From the NCBI GenBank assembly GCA_965662645.1, contig CBFIII010000013.1:8175-72174 (forward strand): a stretch of DNA of 64,000 nt. Direction: 5' to 3'. How positions within the stretch are numbered: the first letter of the stretch is position 1; each line of letters opens with the position of its first letter. A program made the position numbers and the translations under genes. This document shows, one piece after another, positions 1 to 8,168 of this stretch. The notes beneath the pieces are model-generated. The model was not told the DNA's origin. It did no database searches and worked only from the letters and a program-made list of their open reading frames with translations. Source of the DNA: UBA5342 sp965662645. Its GTDB lineage: Bacteria; Bacteroidota; Bacteroidia; Bacteroidales; UBA5342.

Positions 1-57
1 ATCAATATTGGATAGTCATGACTTATGTCAGCATTTAGCAGCAAGAAAAGTTAGCAT

Positions 58-1212
58 TTATTCCAACACCTCAAGCTCTATCAATTCACTCTCTATATTG
101 GTACGACCAATACCATGCACCAAAAACAAAGCATTATAGTGGGCTTCTGGACTTGGGAGCTTCTCATAGAAACTTTCTAACCAATGCGTATTGGTAAAAT
201 TATTAACAGTGGCCATCACACCTATGTCATGATCTCCAGCAAAAAACAAGATTTTACGACCAACATCAGTTAATTCATGAAACGAAACCATTACATATTC
301 TGCCCCCACCTTATCCATTGATAAATTAAGGAACCTTTCTCTTTCAATACTATAAAGCTTAGCATTCTTCAGGGAAAATTGTTTTGAATTCTTAAGAAAC
401 GTAAAATCCAAATGACTAAACGTCTTAAAAGGGCCAATATATACAATGTTGTTATTAAGCACATTATCCTCAACAAAATCGGACTCCATACGGACATCGA
501 TTGGCGTTTCATTTTGAGCGAACCAGGTCGCTATTCGAGCCGCACAAATAGGTCCCATCTTAGTGACAAAAGAATAGTCTCGTCCTAAAAATTCAGTAGA
601 ATCTATAATCCCTTGATCAAGCGCCCTATTAAAATCCTCTTTGGAATTAACGCCTTCAAAATAGACGGAGCATAATTTCCCTTCAATTCTACCCTTAGTC
701 GCAAAATGATCGCCTACAAAACAGATGGTATTAGCATTGTCTTCAAAAAAAGAGCTCCAACAATAGGCTTCTCTATTATTAGGCAACAGCCAATATGTTG
801 AAAGGGCTACCAGAAGTAATAAGGGGAGAGTAATATAAAGCCAAATTAATCTACCTTTTGCCTTTACAACATTTTCCACATTGGGATTTTTGGTAATAGA
901 TAAATTGTACTGTCCCTTCTTAATTTCAAAAATCAACTCATCTTTTGCACCAGCAGCAGCGTAATACTCATCTAGTTTTTTTCTTAGATTAAACATATAC
1001 ACCCTAACTTTCCCCTCAAAAGATTGTCCATTTTTCAGGTTTTCACTAAGAGCTACCTCAATAATGGTCTCCTTAACATTGTCCTTATTCAGATATGATT
1101 CTACAAGAAGCTTCAATATAAAAACATTGACCTCTGATTGCGAAAACATATCGCACTCTATTAAGCGTTGAAGTGTTTTTTGTATTTTTTCTCTATTGAT
1201 CACCATCGTCAT
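58..1212 (-). CDS. Membrane-anchored winged-helix regulator with a periplasmic sensor domain, family undescribed to me
   Basis: Likely a one-component transcription regulator anchored in the inner membrane. Residues 1-108 form a helix-rich N-terminus ending in VRVYMFNLRKKLDEYY and KKGQYNLSI. This pattern resembles the winged-helix domains that precede a membrane helix in ToxR/TolB-like and acidobacterial regulators. One membrane helix is at about 122-143, and a roughly 240-residue C-terminal domain would be periplasmic. That domain carries GDHDIGVMATVNNFTN near its end and GRTNI close to the C-terminus. A paralogue lies at 51172-52323 on the plus strand with the same order and the same HDIGV.ATV..FTN and RTN motifs. 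Both genes are divergent from a GH2 gene, so local sensing of a carbohydrate and control of that GH2 is my inference. A second in-frame Met sits two codons in. The C-terminal domain matches no family I can name. Confidence 0.72.
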   Translation of the reverse strand: MTMVINREKIQKTLQRLIECDMFSQSEVNVFILKLLVESYLNKDNVKETIIEVALSENLKNGQSFEGKVRVYMFNLRKKLDEYYAAAGAKDELIFEIKKGQYNLSITKNPNVENVVKAKGRLIWLYITLPLLLLVALSTYWLLPNNREAYCWSSFFEDNANTICFVGDHFATKGRIEGKLCSVYFEGVNSKEDFNRALDQGIIDSTEFLGRDYSFVTKMGPICAARIATWFAQNETPIDVRMESDFVEDNVLNNNIVYIGPFKTFSHLDFTFLKNSKQFSLKNAKLYSIERERFLNLSMDKVGAEYVMVSFHELTDVGRKILFFAGDHDIGVMATVNNFTNTHWLESFYEKLPSPEAHYNALFLVHGIGRTNIESELIELEVLE

Positions 1213-1231
1213 ACATCATTAATATTCTGAT

Positions 1232-1262
1232 CGTTATAAAGGTTAAAAACCGTTAATAACCT
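1232..1262 (-). promoter_or_regulatory. GTTA repeats upstream of the wHTH-TM regulator
   Basis: Just upstream of the minus-strand regulator, GTTA occurs three times at 9- and 10-bp spacing (1233, 1242 and 1252), the last within CCGTTAATAACC. The second regulator/GH2 pair has a perfect inverted repeat built from the same ACCGTTAA core at 51089-51115. Shared core, position and gene context suggest an autoregulatory operator. Binding is not shown. Confidence 0.4.
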
Positions 1263-1292
1263 ATTATTCATTGCATCTTAAGCCCCTATAAT

Positions 1293-1317
1293 GTACTTTT
1301 GATATGTGCTAAAGTAC
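1293..1317. promoter_or_regulatory. GTACTTT...AAAGTAC inverted repeat before the GH2 gene
   Basis: A perfect 7-bp inverted repeat (GTACTTT and AAAGTAC) is separated by 11 bp in the divergent promoter region, about 180 bp upstream of the GH2 start. The right arm overlaps TGTGCTAAAGTACTT, which resembles the TGTGCTTAAG and TGTGCTAAAG repeats at 9824 and 27807. It is a candidate regulator site rather than a terminator, since no T tract follows. Confidence 0.35.
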
Positions 1318-1496
1318 TTATTAATCCTAAGGTGTAAAAATACGGTTTTTATTTCTATTTCATTCCTAGATGACTTGGCGTTTTCAACCATCGTTTTATG
1401 ACAGGTAAAAATGAACACCTCGTGTCTAATAACCAAAGAATATAAACAATACTAATCAACATACTATTAAAATAAAATTATTATAATATATACATC

Positions 1497-4400
1497 ATGA
1501 AATTCAAAGAACACTTCAGATCATCCATTTTATTTATTTTTCTCTTAAGCGCTAATTATGTCATTGGGGAAAGAATAGAAACGAATTTCAATAAAGATTG
1601 GAAATTCAAACTCGAAGACAAGGCAACATTTTCAGCGGCTGATTATGACGATTCTAATTGGGACGTACTTAACGTTCCTCACGATTGGTCGTTTGAGAAA
1701 GGCGTTCGAGTGGGGGGCGATCAAGGTCAGGGTGGTGGCTATCACGATGGTGGTATGGGCTGGTACCGCAAATCGCTTACCATATCAGAGGAGAGCCTAA
1801 CAAAGACAATCTATATCGATTTTCAGGGCGTATATATGAACAGCGAAGTTTATATCAATGGCAAGGAAGCAGGCAAACGTCCTTATGGTTATGTTAGCTT
1901 TCGCTACAACATCACCAAGCTTTTAAAGCCCGGCAAAAACACAGTAGCAGTCAGGGTTAATAACGACTTGGAGCCATCAGCACGATGGTATCACCCTTGT
2001 GGTATTTATGCGCCAGTACGACTGATTGAAGTCCATCCTTTACACATTGTCCCTAATGGCGTTTATATCACCACACCTAGCATTACAAAAGAAAAGGCTA
2101 GTATTACTACCAAGATCTCCTTAACCACAGTGGAGCGTCTTAGTGCTACTTCGGTAAAAACGACATTACTTTCTCCCGAAGGTAAAGAGTTAGCTTCCGC
2201 TAAAAAGAATGTAAAGTCTACAAAATACCCGATTACTACAGCTATGGAAGTAGCCACACCTCATATGTGGAGCCCTGAAACACCTACTTTATATACCGTG
2301 GTAAGTCAAGTATATGTAGGCGAAAAAATGATAGATGAAGTGAAAACTTCAATGGGTTTTCGCACCATCAAGTGGGAAACATCAACAGGCTTTTGGCTTA
2401 ATGACGAAAACATAAAACTCAAAGGAGTTTGCGAACACTGGGAAGGCGGGCCTGTAGGTGGTGCATGGACAAAGCCGTTGTTGCGCTGGAAACTAGGATT
2501 ACTAAAAGATATGGGGATTAATGCCATTCGTCCTTCGCACAATATGTGTCCCCCAATGTTTTATGACATCTGTGATGAAATAGGTCTATTGGTAATGGAT
2601 GAAATCTTTGATGGATGGATAAAAAAAGCACCACAAGACTACGGTAAACAGGCCTTTGACGAATGGTGGCAACGTGACATGACCGAATGGATAGAACGCA
2701 ACCGCAACCATCCAAGTGTATTTATATGGAGCTTAGGTAATGAAACACATGGCGACATTGCACCACAATTAGTACAACATGCTAACAAACTAGACCCTAC
2801 ACGACTCACAACCTCGGGATCGGCCAACTCAGATGACATGCCAGTCATCGGCACCAATGGAGGCTCCGAGACCAAATCCTTTTTTGAAAAGCATACTTGC
2901 GTCAAACCGTTTATATCGACAGAAGCCCCTCATACCTGGCAAACGCGCGGCTACTACCGCACACAAACCTGGTGGCGCGATGGTGAGTTAAAAAACACCT
3001 ACCCCCTACCAAGCCTTACTGAAAAGGAAATATTCTTTTACGAATGGAATGACCCCAAAAACTGGAAGAATAAAAAGCAACATTTCAATTCGTCCTATGA
3101 CAATGCTACCGTACGCATATCAGCACGTAAGAATTGGGAAATGATGCGTGATTTACCTTGGCACAGCGGCCATTTCCGTTGGACAGGGTTCGACTATTAT
3201 GGCGAGGCCAATTTGGCCCATGGAGGTTTACCCTTTAATCTCTTTATGGGTGGCGCTCTGGATGTGGCAGGCTTCGAAAAAGACCTCTACCGATTTTACC
3301 AAAGCCAATGGACTAAAGAACCGATGGTGCATATATTGCCAAGTTGGACACACCCGCATATGAAGAAGGGAACTGTGATACCAGTATGGGTGTATTCTAA
3401 TACTGACGAGGTGGAATTATTCCTGAATGGAGTATCTTTAGGAAAAGATGAACCAGGGACTGTATGGAACGAGATGCAGTGTGAATGGATGGTACCCTAT
3501 GCCGAAGGAAAGCTCGAAGCTATTGCCTATATGGATGGCAAGGAAGTAAAACGTGCAGTACTCCACACGGCCCAACAGCCTGCTCAACTTAAAAACACCG
3601 TACTGGTGCAATCGGCAGAAGATGGATACAATACGGCTTATGTCATTAGCTCCGAAGGTATGGATGCCAATGGAGAACTCAACCCTTACACCGAAAACAA
3701 AGTGTATTATCATTTGACTGGTGATGTAGCTAAAATATCATTGGAAAATGGTAACCCTGTAGATGCAACAAGCCGCACCAAGGCGAACTATCGCCAGATG
3801 TTCTTTGGTAAAACAAGGGCTTTCTTAAAAGAAACAAACAACGCTAAAAATGCCTCTTTAGTCGTGGCTTCCATCTTGGGCGACAAAGCATTATACACAA
3901 GCAACAAAGTCAGCATTTCGGTGGAAGATATTCACTTAAAAGGTGAAAGCTCAAAATCGAAACTAGTGGTGCTCTACACTAAAAAGGGGGGTGATCCAGC
4001 TAAAATAGGTCAAGTGTATGAAATGCCATTTGAGGTAAAAGATGGTGATACAGTAAAAGCCGTAATACTGAAAGATGGAGAAGTCGTATTGACTATGAGC
4101 GAGACGTTTGGTAAGCAGGAAGGTTTATTCTGGGGCGATGAGCACTCAGAAGATATGTGGATAGGCCGTGGTATAACGGTAGCCGCCGAAAATGCCCTAC
4201 TCGAAGGTAGTGCTAAAGCGAGCAAGGATGGACGCCGCTTCAAAAGCGATGGTTTTGTGGCCTTCAACAATCAAGAAGGTGCCATAAACTGGTATCAGGA
4301 GAATGATGGAACAGAAGGCGAATACACTTTACGTTTCCGCTATACTCACAATGACCAAGAAAGCTTACGCCCGATGACCCTTATTGTTAATGATGAGATT

Positions 4401-4553
4401 ATAACTACATTTGACTTCAAAGCGACCAATTCGTGGACATCAGATTGGAAATTTGTATCGGCTGATGTCAAATTCAAATCGGGAGCCAATAACATCACCC
4501 TAAAAACCACAGGACAAAGTGGGCCTCATATCGATGAAATGTATGTAGAATAA
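1497..4553 (+). CDS. Glycoside hydrolase family 2 (beta-galactosidase-like) with C-terminal carbohydrate-binding-like domain
   Basis: Exported retaining GH2 exo-glycosidase of 1018 aa with a signal peptide at about 1-24. The usual order follows: sugar-binding jelly roll (about 30-190), immunoglobulin-like domain (about 200-300), then TIM barrel from TGFWLNDENIKLKGVCEHW. The acid/base is Glu416 in IWSLGNETHGD and the nucleophile is Glu476 in FISTEAPHTWQTRG. Further Ig-like domains (about 640-850) come next. The last 140 residues (from about GITVAAENALLEGS, ending in GPHIDEMYVE) look like a CBM6/35-type beta-sandwich. It is most like the GH2 at 61325-63793, sharing NSSYDNATVRISAR and HSGHFRWTGFDYYGEA-type segments. 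A sulfatase follows on the same strand. The exact sugar (galactoside or glucuronide) cannot be told; a beta-linked residue of the sulfated glycan is inferred. Confidence 0.88.
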   Translation: MKFKEHFRSSILFIFLLSANYVIGERIETNFNKDWKFKLEDKATFSAADYDDSNWDVLNVPHDWSFEKGVRVGGDQGQGGGYHDGGMGWYRKSLTISEESLTKTIYIDFQGVYMNSEVYINGKEAGKRPYGYVSFRYNITKLLKPGKNTVAVRVNNDLEPSARWYHPCGIYAPVRLIEVHPLHIVPNGVYITTPSITKEKASITTKISLTTVERLSATSVKTTLLSPEGKELASAKKNVKSTKYPITTAMEVATPHMWSPETPTLYTVVSQVYVGEKMIDEVKTSMGFRTIKWETSTGFWLNDENIKLKGVCEHWEGGPVGGAWTKPLLRWKLGLLKDMGINAIRPSHNMCPPMFYDICDEIGLLVMDEIFDGWIKKAPQDYGKQAFDEWWQRDMTEWIERNRNHPSVFIWSLGNETHGDIAPQLVQHANKLDPTRLTTSGSANSDDMPVIGTNGGSETKSFFEKHTCVKPFISTEAPHTWQTRGYYRTQTWWRDGELKNTYPLPSLTEKEIFFYEWNDPKNWKNKKQHFNSSYDNATVRISARKNWEMMRDLPWHSGHFRWTGFDYYGEANLAHGGLPFNLFMGGALDVAGFEKDLYRFYQSQWTKEPMVHILPSWTHPHMKKGTVIPVWVYSNTDEVELFLNGVSLGKDEPGTVWNEMQCEWMVPYAEGKLEAIAYMDGKEVKRAVLHTAQQPAQLKNTVLVQSAEDGYNTAYVISSEGMDANGELNPYTENKVYYHLTGDVAKISLENGNPVDATSRTKANYRQMFFGKTRAFLKETNNAKNASLVVASILGDKALYTSNKVSISVEDIHLKGESSKSKLVVLYTKKGGDPAKIGQVYEMPFEVKDGDTVKAVILKDGEVVLTMSETFGKQEGLFWGDEHSEDMWIGRGITVAAENALLEGSAKASKDGRRFKSDGFVAFNNQEGAINWYQENDGTEGEYTLRFRYTHNDQESLRPMTLIVNDEIITTFDFKATNSWTSDWKFVSADVKFKSGANNITLKTTGQSGPHIDEMYVE

Positions 4554-4716
4554 GAGGGATACAGGAAACCAAAGACGGCATAAAAGGATCTAAATTCAAA
4601 ATAAAAGGCCAATGAAAACATTAACTTGAAAGCTCAAGAACACCATCAAAGTGGTTTAAATTTGATTATGAAAAAGAGTAAACAGAACACCTTAATACAC
4701 ATTAACAAATTATAAA

Positions 4717-6234
4717 ATGAAACATCTAATAATTATCTCAGCATTGTCATTACTGGCAATCTGTTGCACTAGCAAAGAAAAAAAAGAGAAGACCTCAAAA
4801 CCCAATATTGTGGTCATTTATCTTGACGACCTTGGATATGGTGACCTCAGCTGCTATGGCGCTACAGAAATTAACACCCCCAATATTGATGCCTTAGCGC
4901 AAGAAGGCATCAGGTTCACACAAGGCTATGCTACATCGGCAACCTGTACACCAAGCAGGTATGGTATGCTTACTGGTGAGTACCCGTGGAGAAACAAGAA
5001 AGCAAGGATTCTTCCTGGTTCTGCACCTTTAATTATTGACACAGAACAAATGACCTTGCCTAAGATGTTGCGCCAAAACGGCTACCATACCGGAGTTATA
5101 GGCAAGTGGCACTTAGGCTTAGGTGCAGGTAATCTAAACTGGAATGAGAAAATTACTCCCGGAGCCAATGAAGTAGGATTTGACTATTCCATAATAATGG
5201 CTGCCACACAAGATCGCGTACCAACGATTTACATTGAAAATGGTTTAGGTCTTGGCCTCGAAAAGGATGATCCTATTTTGGTCAATTACAAAGTGAATTT
5301 TGAAGGCGAGCCAACCGGTGTTAATAACCCTGAATTGTTGACCATGAAATGGCACCATGGACACAACAACAGTATTGTCAACGGCATTCCGAGGATAGGG
5401 TATATGAAAGGTGGAGAGAAAGCACGATGGAACGATACTGATATGGCCGACTTTTTCCTTAACAAAGCCAAAGAATACGTAAAATCACATAAGGAACACC
5501 CCTTCTTCTTGTACTACGCCATGCAACAACCCCATGTGCCACGTACCCCACATCCACGTTTTGTAGGAGCTTCTGGTATGGGACCAAGAGGCGATGTTAT
5601 CTTAGAAGCCGACTGGTGTATAGGCGAATTTATGAAAACGCTTAAAGAAGAAGGTCTCCTAAGCAACACACTCATCGTTTTCTCCAGCGATAACGGCCCT
5701 GTTCTAAACGACGGATACTATGATGATGCTGTCGAAAAACTAGGCAATCATACACCAGCAGGAAAGCTTCGTGGGGGTAAATACAGCCTGTTCGAAGGAG
5801 GACAAAGAGTACCATTTATCACCTACTGGAAAGGAAAAATTAAACCCGCAGTCTCGGACGCTTTAGTTTGTCATATTGACTTAATGGAATCGATCGCTAA
5901 GCTAATTAATGTACAGGTTCCGGCAACAGATAGTCAGGACATGTTGGATGTACTAATGGGAAAATCGAATAAAGGCCGAGAAGAATTAGTGCTTGAAGCT
6001 AGTGGAAGAACGGCCTTTAAAAAAGGACCTTGGGTAATGATACCCCCCTACCCTGATGTACAAACTGTACAACAAAATGTCAATATCGAAACAGGATGCA
6101 ACAGTACCTATCAGCTGTATAATTTAGAAGATGATATTGAACAAAAAAACAATCTTTTTGAAACCCATACCGACAAGCTAGAAGAGCTCATCAATGCTCA
6201 CAAAACTATAATCAATAGAAAATCAACAAAATAA
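4717..6234 (+). CDS. S1-family sulfatase, lipoprotein (arylsulfatase A-like)
   Basis: Formylglycine-dependent sulfatase of 505 aa that hydrolyses sulfate esters on sugars. The N-terminus has a lipoprotein signal (SLLAICCTSKE), so it should be membrane-anchored. IYLDDLGYGDLSCYG holds the metal-binding Asp pair. TCTPSRYGMLTGEYPWR holds the Cys77-x-Pro-Ser-Arg sequence that is converted to formylglycine. VIGKWHLG and FSSDNGPVLNDG are the later metal and sulfate-binding signatures. It lies 163 bp after the GH2 gene on the same strand and is probably co-transcribed, so the two may act in turn on one oligosaccharide end. The S1 subfamily and the position of the sulfate are not determined. Downstream is a nested inverted repeat shared with the convergent GH43 gene. 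Confidence 0.93.
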   Translation: MKHLIIISALSLLAICCTSKEKKEKTSKPNIVVIYLDDLGYGDLSCYGATEINTPNIDALAQEGIRFTQGYATSATCTPSRYGMLTGEYPWRNKKARILPGSAPLIIDTEQMTLPKMLRQNGYHTGVIGKWHLGLGAGNLNWNEKITPGANEVGFDYSIIMAATQDRVPTIYIENGLGLGLEKDDPILVNYKVNFEGEPTGVNNPELLTMKWHHGHNNSIVNGIPRIGYMKGGEKARWNDTDMADFFLNKAKEYVKSHKEHPFFLYYAMQQPHVPRTPHPRFVGASGMGPRGDVILEADWCIGEFMKTLKEEGLLSNTLIVFSSDNGPVLNDGYYDDAVEKLGNHTPAGKLRGGKYSLFEGGQRVPFITYWKGKIKPAVSDALVCHIDLMESIAKLINVQVPATDSQDMLDVLMGKSNKGREELVLEASGRTAFKKGPWVMIPPYPDVQTVQQNVNIETGCNSTYQLYNLEDDIEQKNNLFETHTDKLEELINAHKTIINRKSTK

Positions 6235-6251
6235 AAACACAGTGACGCATT

Positions 6252-6366
6252 TAATACCAATTTGGTTTTAAAACTAGCTGCAAGACATATTCGTATTACC
6301 TAGCCTACTGTAGGCTAGGTAATACTAAAATACTATAAGGATAAGATTAAAAACAAATTGGTATTA
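6252..6366. repeat. Nested inverted repeat between convergent genes (MITE-like or bidirectional terminator)
   Basis: A 13-bp perfect terminal inverted repeat (TAATACCAATTTG at 6252-6264, complement at 6354-6366) encloses a second hairpin. That inner hairpin is a 16-bp perfect stem around a single base (6293-6325, arm GTATTACCTAGCCTAC). The right arm covers the GH43 stop codon. The placement suits a bidirectional terminator; the nested terminal repeats also suit a MITE-like element. Shorter relatives with TACCA/TGGTA ends occur at 47963-48009 and 59219-59260. Confidence 0.7.
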
Positions 6367-8124
6367 CAAATGAGAAACGATACTCGTCGTCGACTTTTGC
6401 ACGCCACTAGTATTATAGGTATCAACAGTAAAGTAGTATTTGGTTCCCACATTTAAAGTTGTTATTTCAAACGACTTTGTTTCATTCCCATCTATTTGAT
6501 AGTGATTATACAATTTATCTGGAGCTATTCCAAAGCGAATAATATAGCCATCAGCATCATCAACCGTTTCCCAAGTAAGCTGAGCTTTTCGTGGATCGAT
6601 GCTGTCTCTTTTCACTTGCAACTCTTTAGCCAATTGAGGTAAAGGATTATTTTCAAAACCAAACACTCTAAAGGCGCGAATGGCAAATTTGCCTCCAGCG
6701 GGTATTGCGCCATGATTGGTAATTTTGAGGTAACGCGTTTTTACGAGGTCGTCGAGTGGCACATAATCATGAGGCAAATCGCGTGGGTTTTTCGTTTTAT
6801 CAATAATTAGCTCCCATGGGCCTTGGGGCGTTTCTGCACATTCCACGGTATAAGAAAAAGAGAATGCTAAATCTCTAATACTTATCTGCTCAATATCCTG
6901 TTCTGCAAAATTTATCTGAATAGCACCTATCTCTATTGGCTGCTCTAAATCAACCATCATCCACTCACCTACATCAGCTGTTTTAGCACTCCACCACGTT
7001 TTCACATTTTCATCAACCACCCCTTCTGGTGAATAATCTTCGAACGTGGAAGATACACTAACGGGTTTACCTTTAGAAACAAGCATGCTTCCTACTAAAT
7101 TACTTGTTTCACCAAGAGGTCTATCATGGGGATACAATTGTGGATAATCCCCCAAATAGGTATTCGCATGCATTAAGCCATCGTTATCAAAAGTCACGGG
7201 ATAAAGAGCCAGGCGTCTTTCGAAGCGATACAACTGGCTCACCACCGATGTAGTAACATGCCAATAATTACCTTTTAAATCTTTAAAGGTGGTACTGTGT
7301 CCTGCTCCATAAACAAATCCTGCGGGTTTAAAGCTTGTAGGACTGTTTGGGGCATAACTAAAAGGGCCAGTTGCCGACTCTGAGATATAACATCCATCAT
7401 TATATAGAGGTGTACTAGTCCCCGGCACAGCATACTCCAGATAATATTTCCCCTCATGTTTTACCATTCCGGCTCCTTCAAATGCCATTTTATTATCCGT
7501 CTTTCCATTAGGTGATTCACACCCATGGTTTACGGCATCTGCTGAAAAGCAGACCACTTCTGAGCCTTCTATGATATTAAACTTGTTTTTGGGGTCCAAC
7601 TCTACCACTTTAATGGAACCCCCTTTAGTCAAACCATGATAACAGTACACTTTCCCATCATCATCGGCAAACAAGCAAGGATCGGAGATTCCCGGGTATT
7701 GATTAACGTATTTCCACTCATCCTTTTTAGGGTCAGCAGTACAATACATCTTCCGATTCCCATTTCCACTACAATACAAAGTATCGCCTATAACCATTAA
7801 TGTTGGTGCATAGCCATTCAAATTACCATGAGTTTTAGAAGTAATCAATTTCCAGTTAACCAGATCGGTTGAATTCCAATAGCCACTACTATGAGATGCA
7901 AAAAGGTAGTATTCATTCTTAAACACAATAATAACTGGATCTGCAGCTTCACGATGAGATACCGTGCCTTCTAAAGGAGCTTTTTGTTTAGAATTCCAAA
8001 AGTTATATTCTATATTAATGGGATTACAAAAGGTGTTTTGCAATGGGTTTTCTTTACGATCAACTTCACACGATAAAGTAATCATTATCAACAACAAAAG
8101 AATACTACTTCCTATTTTTTTCAT
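6364..8124 (-). CDS. GH43 glycosidase with F5/8 type C and fibronectin III domains, lipoprotein
   Basis: Predicted five-blade beta-propeller glycosidase of 586 aa, of the beta-xylosidase/alpha-L-arabinofuranosidase class. The lipoprotein signal ends LIMITLSC. The GH43 blade-one segment HREAADPVIIVFKNEYYLF carries the catalytic-base Asp in ADP. Later segments include ISDPCLFADDDGKVYCYHG with the second Asp, and KMAFEGAGMVKHEGKYYLEY with a Glu that suits the general acid. About residues 365-495 form a discoidin/F5/8-type carbohydrate-binding domain (VDENVKTWWSAK, EWMMVDLEQPIEIGAIQIN). About 500-586 form a fibronectin III domain (ARLTWE-like core, then TTLNVGTKYYFTVDTYN). It follows the GH39 gene by 44 bp, so both are probably in one transcript. 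Removal of xylose from the glycan is inferred from the family. Confidence 0.88.
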   Translation of the reverse strand: MKKIGSSILLLLIMITLSCEVDRKENPLQNTFCNPINIEYNFWNSKQKAPLEGTVSHREAADPVIIVFKNEYYLFASHSSGYWNSTDLVNWKLITSKTHGNLNGYAPTLMVIGDTLYCSGNGNRKMYCTADPKKDEWKYVNQYPGISDPCLFADDDGKVYCYHGLTKGGSIKVVELDPKNKFNIIEGSEVVCFSADAVNHGCESPNGKTDNKMAFEGAGMVKHEGKYYLEYAVPGTSTPLYNDGCYISESATGPFSYAPNSPTSFKPAGFVYGAGHSTTFKDLKGNYWHVTTSVVSQLYRFERRLALYPVTFDNDGLMHANTYLGDYPQLYPHDRPLGETSNLVGSMLVSKGKPVSVSSTFEDYSPEGVVDENVKTWWSAKTADVGEWMMVDLEQPIEIGAIQINFAEQDIEQISIRDLAFSFSYTVECAETPQGPWELIIDKTKNPRDLPHDYVPLDDLVKTRYLKITNHGAIPAGGKFAIRAFRVFGFENNPLPQLAKELQVKRDSIDPRKAQLTWETVDDADGYIIRFGIAPDKLYNHYQIDGNETKSFEITTLNVGTKYYFTVDTYNTSGVQKSTTSIVSHL

Positions 8125-8168
8125 AATAATTGATTTTGGATTTCTACAATAAATGAATAATACGGTGC

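Noticed and set aside
2063..4270. Several minus-strand frames of 60-90 codons inside the first GH2
   Set aside because: They are antisense to a clear GH2 gene and have no protein-like features.
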